DNA of 64,000 bases from Glycomyces buryatensis (lineage in GTDB: Bacteria > Actinomycetota > Actinomycetes > Mycobacteriales > Micromonosporaceae): positions 62,001-126,000 of the forward strand of contig NZ_STGY01000021.1 of NCBI RefSeq assembly GCF_004912275.1, written 5' to 3'. The notes beneath the pieces were generated by a model. That model did not search any database. It saw only the letters and a list, made by a program, of their open reading frames with translations, and had not been told where the DNA came from. Positions within the stretch are counted from its first letter, which is position 1. Every line of letters starts with the position of its first letter. The translations under genes and the position numbers were made by a program. Below, one piece after another: positions 1-8,241 of this stretch.

Positions 1-404
1 TGGAGGTCCCTTCCGCCGTTGAGGGCGGTCACCTTGCGGTTGACCCAGGGTCCGACCGCCATGAGGAGGGTCGCCCCCAGCACCAGGAACGGCACGATGT
101 TCTCGAAGACCTCGTGCGAGGTATTGAGCAGCAGCAGCGCACCGCACACGGAGGAGACCAGGGCGGTGGGAATGAGCTGGAGGGCCCGGCGTCTCTGGCC
201 GCGCAGGCCCTCGCGGGAGCCGACTGCCGCGGCGGCGTAGGCGGGGGCGACCGCGATGCCGTTGGTGGCGTTGGCCTGAAGCGGCGGGACGCCGACGGCG
301 ATCAGGGTCGGATACGTGATGAGCGATCCGCCGCCGGCGACGGCGTTGAGCCCGCCGCCGGCGAGCCCGGCGAGCAGCAAGGAGGAGACCTGGAGCAGAT
401 TCAT
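1..404 (-). CDS. TauE/SafE family permease, N-terminal part (runs off window)
   Basis: This is the first 134 codons of an integral membrane protein whose 3' end lies outside the window. The N-terminus begins MNLLQVSSLLLAGLAGGGLN and carries the glycine-rich AVAGGGS motif near residues 21-27, which is characteristic of the sulfite/sulfonate exporter (TauE/SafE, DUF81) family. Several hydrophobic segments follow. The ATG is at 404, close to the start of rnpB, so the two divergent promoters must share the short gap. The substrate cannot be read from the sequence; members export or import organic or sulfur anions. The family call is firm and the specificity is open. Confidence 0.85.
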   Translation of the reverse strand, partial: MNLLQVSSLLLAGLAGGGLNAVAGGGSLITYPTLIAVGVPPLQANATNGIAVAPAYAAAAVGSREGLRGQRRRALQLIPTALVSSVCGALLLLNTSHEVFENIVPFLVLGATLLMAVGPWVNRKVTALNGGRDL

Positions 405-432
405 GGCCGGGACAGCGTACGCTTGGCCGCTG

Positions 433-822
433 GGACGAGACGGCTAGGCGGTCGCGTCAGTGACAGAGTTCTGTCGCTGCCGAGGAACGTCCGGGCTCCT
501 CAGGGCAGGGTGGTTGCTAACGGCAACCCGAGGTGACTCGCGGGACAGTGCCACAGAAAACAGACCGCCGGTCTTCGGATCGGTAAGGGTGAAACGGTGG
601 TGTAAGAGACCACCAGCGCCGCAGGTGACTGCGGCGGCTAGGTAAACCCCACCCGGAGCAAGGTCAAGAGGAGCCGCAAGGCTCTGCGCGAAGGTTCGAG
701 GGCGGCCCGCCCGAACCCCTCGGGGTGCCTTCGCGGGTAGACCGCTCGAGCGCGTCGGCAACGGCGCGCCTAGATGGATGGCCGTCCACGACAGGACCCG
801 GCGTACCGGCCGTCTCGTCTCC
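433..822 (+). ncRNA. rnpB: RNase P RNA, bacterial class A
   Basis: Catalytic RNA of ribonuclease P, which removes the 5' leader of pre-tRNAs. Hallmarks are in the right order: the 'gaggaacgtccgggctcc...gggcagggtg' block near 480-511, 'acagaaaacagaccgccgg' near 553-572, 'ggtaagggtgaaacggtg' near 582-600, 'ggtaaaccccacccggagcaagg' near 640-663, and the closing 'gtccacgacaggaccc' near 784-799. Bases 434-443 (gacgagacgg) are the exact complement of bases around 810-819, forming the terminal P1 helix that sets both ends. The approximately 390-nt length is normal for an actinomycete. Protein-like readings across this stretch are not genes. Confidence 0.97.
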
Positions 823-895
823 CAGTTCGAACGATGGGTACCGTACAGCGGTGGCTCCATCTGTTCAGAAACGCAAGGCCCCCTTGGTTCGCCGA

Positions 896-1456
896 ATGGT
901 GGGTCTGGTCTTCTACTCACTCCCCCATCCGATGCGGCGGCGCATCGTGCGGATCGCCACGCCGACGTACACGCTCGGTTCGGTGGTCCTGGTGATGGAC
1001 CCTGACCGCGAGCAGCTGCTGATGCTGCGTCAGCCTCCAGGGAAGCGCTGGTCGCTCCCCGCCGGGCTGTTGAACCGGCGGGAGCAGCCGATCGAGGGAT
1101 GTCGGCGGGAGCTCGAGGAGGAGACCGGGATCGTGGCCTCGGTCGAGGAGCTGGTTCCGGCCGATCCCTGCGCGGTGGTCCACACCGACGGCCGCTGGGT
1201 CGACAATGTGTTCCGGCTGGAGCGCGATCCGGCGACGACGCAGATCATCGTGGACGGCCACGAGGTGTGGGACGCGGCCTGGCATCCGGTCGGCGCGCTT
1301 CCCGAGATGACGCGGGCGACGGCGAAGCTCTTGTCGAACTACGGCCTCGGCCCGCTGGCATTAGGTGGCGAACGAAAAGGCCCGACGCTTACGAAGCGTC
1401 GGGCCTTTTCGGTAATGCTTGGTTACTGCGGGCCGAGTTTGCGCGTGCCCGTGTAG
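896..1456 (+). CDS. Nudix hydrolase
   Basis: Predicted to hydrolyse a nucleoside diphosphate linked to another moiety. The Nudix box is exact: from residue about 63, G-x5-E-x7-REL-x-EE-x-G-I. The reading frame is open further upstream, but that part lies inside rnpB, so the start is placed at the ATG at 896 just after the RNA; a GTG at 899 is an alternative, and neither has a strong Shine-Dalgarno. The last ~27 codons run through a perfect transcription terminator (1374-1410) and over the 3' end of ctaF. A TAG in another frame near 1361 suggests the ancestral protein ended there and a small indel extended it. Substrate unknown. Confidence 0.8.
   Translation: MVGLVFYSLPHPMRRRIVRIATPTYTLGSVVLVMDPDREQLLMLRQPPGKRWSLPAGLLNRREQPIEGCRRELEEETGIVASVEELVPADPCAVVHTDGRWVDNVFRLERDPATTQIIVDGHEVWDAAWHPVGALPEMTRATAKLLSNYGLGPLALGGERKGPTLTKRRAFSVMLGYCGPSLRVPV
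1374..1410. terminator. Bidirectional rho-independent terminator
   Basis: Perfect 17-bp inverted repeat, gaaaaggcccgacgctt and its complement, around a 3-base loop. The outer bases give an A-run on one side and a T-run on the other, so it can end transcription of both convergent units (the Nudix gene and ctaC-ctaF). It lies inside the formal 3' end of the Nudix reading frame. Confidence 0.85.
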
Positions 1457-1869
1457 TACTCGAAGGTCAGCCCGCCGACCGCGAAGAGCAGTGCGGCGCC
1501 GCCGGCGACCAGGAGCCAGGGCAGCCAGAACACGACGCCGATGCCCGAGAGCACGGCGGTCACGGCCAGACCCAGGGGCCAGTAGGAGCCGGGGCTGAAG
1601 AAGCCGACCTCACCGGAGACGTCGGATATCTCGCCGTCGGGGCGGTCCTCCGGTCGCGGGTCGATACGGCGCGAGATCAGCCAGAACACGAACCAGATCA
1701 TGCCGGTCAGCAGCCCGGAGAAGACCAGGGCCAGCGTCCCGACCATCTCGACCTGGTTCGGCGCCCCGTAGGCGGGGTTCTCGTTGTAGTACGTGATCGG
1801 CGCGTAGATGCCCGCGAAGATGAACATCGACACCATGACGATGAAAAAGAGGCGGTTCTCAGTCTTCAT
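1423..1869 (-). CDS. ctaF: Cytochrome c oxidase subunit 4 (actinobacterial type)
   Basis: A 148-residue integral membrane protein with four hydrophobic segments (about residues 7-27, 42-65, 98-115 and 118-135). It begins MKTENRLFFIVMVSMFIFAG and matches the small actinobacterial subunit IV of aa3-type cytochrome c oxidase. It is a structural, non-catalytic subunit in the membrane-embedded oxidase of the aerobic respiratory chain. It lies 13 bp behind ctaC on the same strand, so the two are surely co-transcribed; the transcript ends at the 1374-1410 hairpin. ctaD, ctaE and the bc1 complex are not in the window. Confidence 0.9.
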   Translation of the reverse strand: MKTENRLFFIVMVSMFIFAGIYAPITYYNENPAYGAPNQVEMVGTLALVFSGLLTGMIWFVFWLISRRIDPRPEDRPDGEISDVSGEVGFFSPGSYWPLGLAVTAVLSGIGVVFWLPWLLVAGGAALLFAVGGLTFEYYTGTRKLGPQ

Positions 1870-1882
1870 GAGTCAGCTCCCC

Positions 1883-2845
1883 CTAGCTCGCTTCGCCCGA
1901 AGCCGGGTCGGTGTTGTAGACGTCGGTGGTCGTGGCGAACGGGTCCTGCCCGATGGCCTCGAGCGCCTCCGGCGTGCTGGCGCCGTCGACTCGAGCGTCG
2001 ATGAAGGTCTGGTAGTCGTCCGGCGAGACCACGCGCATTTCGAAGTTCATGAACGCGTGGTAGGCGCCGCACAGTTCGGCGCAGCGGCCGACGAAGGTGC
2101 CCTCGGTGTTGAAGTCGACCTCGAAGCGGGTCGTCTGCGCCTCGCCGCCGGGGATCACGTCGCGCTTGAAGAGCAGGTCCGGCACCCAGAAGGAGTGGAT
2201 GACGTCCTCGGAGTTCGCCACGAAGCGGACGTCCTCCTCGTTGGGCACCACGATGATCGGGATGTAGTCGGAGTCGCCGGTCTCCAGCACGGGTTCGCCG
2301 TCGGCGCCTTCGAGCGAGACACACTCCGCTTCGGCGGCGTCCCACTCGGAGTAGGTGAACTGCCAGTTCCACTTGAACGCGGTCACCTGGGTGCACGAGT
2401 TCGGGGTCTCGCTCATGTGCGTGACCTCGTCCTGCACGACGACCGTGAAGTAGAAGAGGACGCCGATGAGGATGAACGGGAGGCCGGTGAAGGTCAGCTC
2501 GGCCGGCAGGTTGTACTTCGTCTGCCTCGGCAGGGCCTCCTCGTCGAGGCGGTCCTGCGCGGGGAGGTTGGATCCGCGCTTCTTGTATGCGACGACGCAC
2601 CAGAAGATCAGGGCCCACACGATGACGCCGACCGCGAGGGCGGCGACCGTGGAGCCGATCCACATGTCCATCATCATTTCGGACTGGTCGGTCGGCTTGG
2701 TGCGGGGCCAGCCGAAGTAGAAGGCGTCCTCAAGGCTGCAACCTGTGAGCACCAAGGGGGTCAACGCGGCGATGCCGGCGAGACCTATGGCGCGGCGGGC
2801 TCGGCCGCGACGTTCCCGGGACGGTTTTCCGACCACTTGTCCCAT
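1883..2845 (-). CDS. ctaC: Cytochrome c oxidase subunit II
   Basis: Subunit II accepts electrons from cytochrome c at its CuA centre and passes them to the heme a/a3 subunit. The CuA motif C-x3-C-x3-H-x2-M is present in CAELCGAYHAFM near residue 255, and the earlier CuA histidine in VIHSFWVPDL. The start at 2845 gives 320 residues with a basic N-terminus, a hydrophobic stretch and a lipobox LTGC near residue 35, so it is probably a lipoprotein; two transmembrane helices follow (about residues 61-84 and 120-140). The frame stays open far upstream, but that part is antisense to the cysteine desulfurase and is not gene. Confidence 0.95.
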   Translation of the reverse strand: MGQVVGKPSRERRGRARRAIGLAGIAALTPLVLTGCSLEDAFYFGWPRTKPTDQSEMMMDMWIGSTVAALAVGVIVWALIFWCVVAYKKRGSNLPAQDRLDEEALPRQTKYNLPAELTFTGLPFILIGVLFYFTVVVQDEVTHMSETPNSCTQVTAFKWNWQFTYSEWDAAEAECVSLEGADGEPVLETGDSDYIPIIVVPNEEDVRFVANSEDVIHSFWVPDLLFKRDVIPGGEAQTTRFEVDFNTEGTFVGRCAELCGAYHAFMNFEMRVVSPDDYQTFIDARVDGASTPEALEAIGQDPFATTTDVYNTDPASGEAS

Positions 2846-2986
2846 GCCTTTCTCAGCGCTTCGGCTGCGCCCCTGCCGCCGGGCAGGCGACTGACGCAGT
2901 TCTAACGGACCAGAGCCTACTGCCCCAGACCGGGGGCCGGGCGCAAGGGGTTGGGTTCGGGGCGCGGAGTCTTCTACATTGGGTAG

Positions 2987-4102
2987 GTGAACGAGACGTA
3001 CTTCGACGGCGCCACCGCGCAGCCGCCCCACCCGGCGGCCCGCGATGCCTATGCTGCGGCTTTGTCGGAAGGCTGGGCCGGTCCCGGTCGTCTGTACACA
3101 TTGGGCCGTCGGTCGCGGATGCTGCTGGACGCGGCCCGCCAGTCCGCGGCCGCTTCGCTCGGCGTGAGCCCCGATGAGGTCACTTTCACATCGAGCGGTA
3201 CACAGGCGGTGCAGGCGGGAGTACTGGGCGTGATCGCGGCCCGCAGTGAACCGGGTCCGCTCGTCTACAGTGCCGTCGAGCATTCCGCCGTGCTGCACGC
3301 CGCCGACTGGCACTCCAGGAACGGCGGGACCTCGGTCTCCGTCGGCGTCGACCGGCTCGGCCGCATCGATGAGGACCCGCTCGCCGGGATCGAGGGCGCC
3401 TCCGTCCTGGCCGTGCAGAGCGCGAACCACGAGGTCGGCACCCGCCAGCCGATCGCGGCGATCGCCTCGCACCTGGACGGCGTGCCGCTGGTGTGCGACG
3501 CGGCCGCGAGCCTCCCCTGGGAGCCCGTACCGGCCGGCTGGTCGGTCCTGGCGGCCAGCGCCCGTAAGTGGGGCGGTTTGGCCGGGAGCGGCCTTCTGGT
3601 GGTGCGCAAGGGCACGCGCTGGCGCAATCCCTACCCCGGGGAGGACTCCTCGATCCGGGAGGCGATCGGCGAGATCGACGTCCCGGCGGCGGTCGCCGCG
3701 GCGGCGTCGCTGCGCGCGGTGGTGGCCGAGCGCGCCGAGCTCTCGAAGCGGATGTTCGCGTCGACCGAGCGGATCCGCGAGCACATCGCCGAGACGATCC
3801 CGGAGGTCGAGCTGCCGGGCGACCCGGTGGACCGGCTCCCCAATATCGTCACGTTCTCCTGCCTCGGGGTCGACGGCGAGGTGCTGCTGACGGAGCTGAA
3901 CAAGCGGGGCTTCGCGGTCTCGTCGGGTTCGGCCTGCGCCTCGACGCGCTTGCGGCCCTCCCATGTGCTCCAGGCGATGGGCGTGCTCAGCCACGGCAAT
4001 GTCCGGATCTCGCTCCACCGTGAGACCACCGAGGAAGAGGTCGACCGCTTCCTAGCGGTCCTCCCCGGCATCGTCGAGGGCATTCGCCGCCTCGCCCGCT
4101 GA
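2987..4102 (+). CDS. Cysteine desulfurase (class V aminotransferase fold)
   Basis: PLP enzyme expected to take sulfur from cysteine to give alanine and an enzyme-bound persulfide for Fe-S cluster or thio-tRNA synthesis. Starts at a GTG. Key residues are visible: the PLP lysine in SARKWGG near residue 193, the HS motif in VEHSAVLHA, and the catalytic cysteine in SSGSACAST near residue 311. At 371 residues it is of normal IscS/NifS length, though the N-terminus is short. It is divergent from ctaC with a 141-bp gap holding both promoters. Its 3' end overlaps the convergent membrane-protein gene by 51 bp. Its sulfur acceptor cannot be assigned. Confidence 0.88.
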   Translation: MNETYFDGATAQPPHPAARDAYAAALSEGWAGPGRLYTLGRRSRMLLDAARQSAAASLGVSPDEVTFTSSGTQAVQAGVLGVIAARSEPGPLVYSAVEHSAVLHAADWHSRNGGTSVSVGVDRLGRIDEDPLAGIEGASVLAVQSANHEVGTRQPIAAIASHLDGVPLVCDAAASLPWEPVPAGWSVLAASARKWGGLAGSGLLVVRKGTRWRNPYPGEDSSIREAIGEIDVPAAVAAAASLRAVVAERAELSKRMFASTERIREHIAETIPEVELPGDPVDRLPNIVTFSCLGVDGEVLLTELNKRGFAVSSGSACASTRLRPSHVLQAMGVLSHGNVRISLHRETTEEEVDRFLAVLPGIVEGIRRLAR

Positions 4103-5722
4103 CTCGGGGTCCTGGTTCACCTGGGTGGTGCCGTGGCTGTCGGTGCCGACGGCGCCGATGTTCGCGTGGGCGTCGTCGCCGATGACGCCGATCGAGAAGT
4201 CGATGTCGCCGCCCGAGGTGTCGATCTCGAACCTGGTGGCGACCCTGCAGATGTGGTCTTCAAGCCCGGTGATGTCGACCTTGTCCCGCAGGTAGCCCTT
4301 GACGGCCTCCATGCAGCGGTGGGCCAAGACCGCCGCGATCCGCTGTGATTCCTCCTCTTCGTCCGGGTGCGGTTGCTGCAGGTCGGTTCCGAGTTCGCGG
4401 ATCGAGATGGAGGGGCCGCAGTTCCCGGCGGTCGGCTTCGCGCCGCTGGTCAGGCTTCGCCAGAGTCGGGCGCCCTGGTGCCAGGCGGTCAGGGCGAGGC
4501 TGACCGGGATCTGCATGAGTTCCAACGGCGGGTTGACGAATCCGTTGACCGCCGACCAGGTCAGGATCGCGGTCTTCCGGGCCTTGCCTCCAGGGAACTG
4601 GTGGTATTCGGACCGGGTCGGGGGCAGGCAGAAACCGTAGAAGTCGAGCCAGAGCGTGTCCGCCTGGATCACGCACTTGGCGAGCAGGTTCGTGACCAGC
4701 TCGCCGTTGCGGCGCACCACCTGCATCCGCAGCATGGGCTGTGCGGCCAGGCTCGGATCGGCTCGGATCTGGGCGACCGACTCGAACGAGCGGCCTTCGA
4801 GTACGAGGTCCGCCAGGCGGTAGACGGGCTCGTCCCTGTCCGCGACGAAGACCGGTTCGGAGAACTCCAGCCTGCCCGGGCACGAGCTGTGGCCGGAGGC
4901 GAGGGTGAGTCCCTCGATCCCGGCCCTGATGTGTTTGATCAATTCCTCCAGTTCGACGGGGTCCGGTCGTACCCTGCCTTTCGCGGCGACCAGTGGCAGT
5001 TTCGTGTTCATCTGCAGCACCGATTTCCCGAAACCGGTGAACGGCCCTCGGGCGCGATGGGAAATGATCTCCGCGTATTGGACCTCTTCGAACTGCTCCA
5101 CCCGGGCGCTGGGAAGCGAGGGCGGGTTCCGCTGCTCCGGGATGGTGATCAGGCGCCACGCCCTGCAGCAGTGCCCCAGCGAGCCGACCACGCCGAGGGC
5201 GAGGACGGAGCCGACCAGCGGCCCCCAGGCGACCCTGGACTCGGTCGCCCGCTGGACCACCAGGACGACCAGGACGGCACCCACGAGGCCCATGATCAAC
5301 AGCACGGGGCCGGTGGCGAGCGCCTGGCTGACCGTGTGGTGATCGAAGAAGAGGTTCCCCTTGGCCAGTGTCAACTGGGCGAGGCAGGCCACGAAGAGCC
5401 ACACGACCAGTGCCGCGGTGAGGACCATGCTCTGCATCTGAGGCGAGGCGAAGAAGCAGACGACCATGAAAGCCAGCGCGGACATCCTGAGCGCGTTGAT
5501 CGCGCGCGCCTGGCGAGCGTGCCTGACGATCGGCCCGACGTCGATCCCGGGGCTTGGAGCCAGCGCGCGGTCGGTTCGGTCGAGGATGTCGTCGAGCACG
5601 GCATCGCGCAGCTCCGGGTCCAGATAGACGGCGGCGCAGAGGTGAGCGGTGGCGTCGGCGATGCGGTTCGCTTCGCGCGCATCGATATTCAACGCCGGGG
5701 CGGAATTGGGGTCCGTGGTCAT
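4052..5722 (-). CDS. Membrane protein of unknown function
   Basis: A 556-residue protein that I do not recognise. It has a soluble, charged N-terminus (1-80), four hydrophobic segments between about 81 and 195 arranged as two hairpins, and a long cytosol- or exterior-facing domain (200-500). That domain includes a conserved-looking FYGFCLPPTRSEYHQFPGGK stretch near residues 354-373. The C-terminus is Asp/Gly/Ser-rich and low in complexity. It overlaps the convergent cysteine desulfurase gene by 51 bp. The upstream 330 bp are noticeably AT-richer than the surroundings and probably hold its promoter. No enzymatic motif is visible. Confidence 0.7.
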   Translation of the reverse strand: MTTDPNSAPALNIDAREANRIADATAHLCAAVYLDPELRDAVLDDILDRTDRALAPSPGIDVGPIVRHARQARAINALRMSALAFMVVCFFASPQMQSMVLTAALVVWLFVACLAQLTLAKGNLFFDHHTVSQALATGPVLLIMGLVGAVLVVLVVQRATESRVAWGPLVGSVLALGVVGSLGHCCRAWRLITIPEQRNPPSLPSARVEQFEEVQYAEIISHRARGPFTGFGKSVLQMNTKLPLVAAKGRVRPDPVELEELIKHIRAGIEGLTLASGHSSCPGRLEFSEPVFVADRDEPVYRLADLVLEGRSFESVAQIRADPSLAAQPMLRMQVVRRNGELVTNLLAKCVIQADTLWLDFYGFCLPPTRSEYHQFPGGKARKTAILTWSAVNGFVNPPLELMQIPVSLALTAWHQGARLWRSLTSGAKPTAGNCGPSISIRELGTDLQQPHPDEEEESQRIAAVLAHRCMEAVKGYLRDKVDITGLEDHICRVATRFEIDTSGGDIDFSIGVIGDDAHANIGAVGTDSHGTTQVNQDPESAGEAANALDDAGEDR

Positions 5723-6057
5723 TTCGAAAGAGTCCGCTTACTATCCGTGGTCAGAGGTGGGAAATAGGTGCATGAATGATCCCCTTGGATCTGGTTCGAA
5801 TCCGCCCTCGCTTGCGGCCGTTGGGGATCAAGGACGGGCACGGCTGGGGAGTCGTCATCTGAATACATATTGTCTGAGGGACAAGAACTGATTCACCATA
5901 AATGCCACCAGAAGCCAGTGTCAAGTCTCCCAATAGCAGGGGCACCCTCAGTAGCGTGACGAACTCGATTCACTCCCGACGCCTTGGCCGGTTCGGGAAT
6001 CACTTGTCGCAGTGCGCCTTTGTGAGCCAGATTGTATGCCGATAGTCGACACGGCAT
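5723..6057. other. Intergenic region without a gene
   Basis: About 335 bp between two minus-strand units. It is lower in GC than the flanks and contains no convincing coding frame; the short open frames here lack ribosome sites. It most likely carries the promoter of the unknown membrane protein. A 'ggttcgaatcc' string near 5793 resembles a tRNA T-arm but has no matching stems. Confidence 0.5.
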
Positions 6058-6085
6058 GGGCCCCATCACGAAAGCGATGGGGCCC
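6058..6085 (-). terminator. Hairpin terminator behind oppF
   Basis: Perfect 10-bp stem gggccccatc / gatggggccc with an 8-base loop, 34 bp beyond the oppF stop. There is no clear U-tract, so its strength as a terminator is uncertain. Confidence 0.6.
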
Positions 6086-6118
6086 TGTTCAGAGGGGTAG
6101 CGCAGTGAAGTGTGCCGG

Positions 6119-7207
6119 TTACTTCACGGCGTGCGTGACGTCGCGTTCCTCCGCGTAGAAGCACGCGGCGGGATGGCTAGAGCCTTCAGTCCGGTCCGGG
6201 TGGTGGGGGGAGACGGGCGGGCGCTTGCCCTTGTCCCCCACTTCGAGCGTCGGGACCTCCTCGGCGCACTTGTCGGTCGCCTTCCAGCACCTGGTGCGGA
6301 AGCGGCAACCGGAGGGCGGGTTGATCGGGGACGGGACGTCGCCGTGGAGGATGATCTCGTCGCGTTGGCCGCGCAGGTCCGGGTCGGGAACGGGAACGGC
6401 CGACAGCAGCGCCTGCGTGTACGGGTGCCGCGGGTGGTCGTAGATCTGGCTGCTGGTCCCGCGCTCGACGACCTTGCCCAGGTACATGACCGCGACCTCG
6501 TCGGCGATGTGGCGCACCACCGACAGGTCGTGGGCGATGAACACGTACGCCAGCCCCAGCTCGTCCTGGAGCCGTTCGAGCAGGTTGATGACCTGCCCCT
6601 GGATCGACACGTCCAGGGCGCTGACCGGCTCGTCGCACACCAGGACCTTGGGGCGCAGCGCGAGCGCCCGGGCGATGCCGATGCGCTGGCGCTGCCCGCC
6701 GGAGAACTGGTGCGGGTAGCGGTTGATGTGGTCGGGGCTGAGGCCGACCATGTCGAGCAGTTCCTTGACGGCGGCGGCGCGCCCGCCCTTGGCCACCACC
6801 TGCGGATGGATCTCGAAGGGCTCGCCGATGATGTCGCCGACGGTCATGCGCGGGTTGAGCGAGGTGTACGGGTCCTGGAAGACCAGCTGGATGTCGCGCC
6901 GCACCGGCCGGATGCGCCGGGAGGAGAGATTGCCGATCTCCTTGCCCTGCACCTTGATCGACCCAGAGGTCGGCGGTTCGAGGCCGACCAGGAGCTTCGC
7001 CAGGGTCGACTTGCCGCAGCCGGACTCGCCGACGACGCCGAGGGTCTTGCCCGGGTACAGCTTCAGGTCGACGCCGTCGACGGCCTGCACGTGGCCCACG
7101 GTCCGCTTCAGGACGATGCCGCGCTGGATCGGGAAGTGCTTGACGACGTCCTTCGCCTCGAGGATCGGCTCGGGTTCGGGATCGCCGTGCCCCAGTTCAG
7201 CGTTCAT
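6119..7207 (-). CDS. Oligopeptide/dipeptide ABC importer, ATPase (OppF/DppF type)
   Basis: One of two ATPases energising peptide import. In 362 residues it has Walker A GESGCGKST (about residues 59-67), Q-loop VFQDPYTSLNP, signature FSGGQRQR, Walker B VLVCDEP and the switch histidine in IAHDLSVV. The C-terminal oligopeptide/dipeptide domain has four cysteines (GCRFRTRCWKATDKC and a later ACF), the pattern that binds an Fe-S cluster in DppD/OppD relatives. It overlaps oppD by 11 bp, so it is translationally coupled, and it is the last gene of the five-gene operon. Which peptides are imported cannot be told. Confidence 0.93.
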   Translation of the reverse strand: MNAELGHGDPEPEPILEAKDVVKHFPIQRGIVLKRTVGHVQAVDGVDLKLYPGKTLGVVGESGCGKSTLAKLLVGLEPPTSGSIKVQGKEIGNLSSRRIRPVRRDIQLVFQDPYTSLNPRMTVGDIIGEPFEIHPQVVAKGGRAAAVKELLDMVGLSPDHINRYPHQFSGGQRQRIGIARALALRPKVLVCDEPVSALDVSIQGQVINLLERLQDELGLAYVFIAHDLSVVRHIADEVAVMYLGKVVERGTSSQIYDHPRHPYTQALLSAVPVPDPDLRGQRDEIILHGDVPSPINPPSGCRFRTRCWKATDKCAEEVPTLEVGDKGKRPPVSPHHPDRTEGSSHPAACFYAEERDVTHAVK

Positions 7208-8234
7208 TGGTGTAGACCTCCGTGGCGAAGTGGCAGCGGCTGCGGTGCTCGGGGGCCGCCTCGATCATCGGCGGGACCTCCGTCGAGCACTTGTCCTCGG
7301 CGGCCCAGCAGCGCGGGTGGAAGGGGCACCCGCCGGGCAGCGACGCCGGGTTCGGCGGCAGGCCCCGGATGACCTCCAGTTCCTGCCCGACGGTGTCGAC
7401 ACGCGGGATCGCCCGCAGCAGCGCCTTGGTGTACGGGTGGGCGGGCTGTTTGAAGGTGTCGCGGATGGTCGCGCGCTCGACCACCTCGCCGGCGTACATG
7501 ACGGCGACCTCGTCGGCGACGTCCGCGACGACCCCGAGGTCGTGCGTGATGAGGATGAGCCCCATGTGGCGTTCGTCCTGGATCTGCTTGAGCAGCCGCA
7601 TGATCTGGGCCTGCACCGTGACGTCGAGCGCGGTGGTCGGCTCGTCGGCGATGAGCACCTCGGGGTCCAGGGCGAGGGCCATCGCGATCATGACCCTTTG
7701 GCGCATGCCGCCGGAGAACTGGTGCGGGTAGTGGCCCACCCGGTTCTTCGCGTCGGGGATGCCGACCTGGTCGAGCAGCTCGATCGCGCGCTTCTTGGCC
7801 TCGGCGCGGGTGGAGCCGCGGTGGACGCGGAACAGCTCCCCGATCTGGAAGCCGACCGACCACAGCGGGTTGAGCGCGGACAGGGCGTCCTGGAAGATGA
7901 CGGCGATGTGGTTGCCGCGCACCGTCCTTCGGGTCTCCTCGTCCTGTTTCAGCAGGTCGATGCCGTGCAGGCGCACCTCGCCGCCGGTGACGCGGCCGGG
8001 CGGGTCGTCCACGATGCCCATGATGGCCTGGCTGGTGACCGACTTGCCGGAGCCGGACTCGCCGACGACGGCGAGGGTGCGGCCCTGTTCGAGGGTGAAG
8101 GTCGCGCCGCGGACGGCGGGGACGGACTTGCCGCGGACTTTGAACTCGACCTGGAGGTTCTCCACTTCGAGCAGCGGGGCGTTCAGGTCGGCGCCCGGGA
8201 GGGTGTCGCCGATGACGCGCAGGGTCTCTGACAT
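7197..8234 (-). CDS. Oligopeptide/dipeptide ABC importer, ATPase (OppD/DppD type)
   Basis: The partner ATPase, 345 residues, with Walker [10 protein letters not shown] near residue 59, a Q-loop in [12 protein letters not shown], signature FSGGMRQR (a usual OppD variant), Walker [13 protein letters not shown] and the switch histidine in ITHDLGVV. The C-terminal region repeats the four-cysteine pattern ([15 protein letters not shown], then RCHF). It pairs with the OppF-type subunit on the cytoplasmic side of the two permeases. It sits 7 bp after oppC and overlaps oppF, consistent with one transcript. All catalytic motifs look intact. Confidence 0.93.
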   Translation of the reverse strand: MSETLRVIGDTLPGADLNAPLLEVENLQVEFKVRGKSVPAVRGATFTLEQGRTLAVVGESGSGKSVTSQAIMGIVDDPPGRVTGGEVRLHGIDLLKQDEETRRTVRGNHIAVIFQDALSALNPLWSVGFQIGELFRVHRGSTRAEAKKRAIELLDQVGIPDAKNRVGHYPHQFSGGMRQRVMIAMALALDPEVLIADEPTTALDVTVQAQIMRLLKQIQDERHMGLILITHDLGVVADVADEVAVMYAGEVVERATIRDTFKQPAHPYTKALLRAIPRVDTVGQELEVIRGLPPNPASLPGGCPFHPRCWAAEDKCSTEVPPMIEAAPEHRSRCHFATEVYTNER

Positions 8235-8241
8235 CGCTCTG

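Noticed and set aside
725-895. In-frame extension of the Nudix protein to a start at 725
   Set aside because: This segment lies inside rnpB, a highly structured RNA, and its codons carry no protein homology.
5783-5810. A T-arm-like GGTTCGAATCC string suggesting a tRNA
   Set aside because: The bases on each side do not form the 5-bp T stem, and no acceptor or anticodon arms are found nearby.
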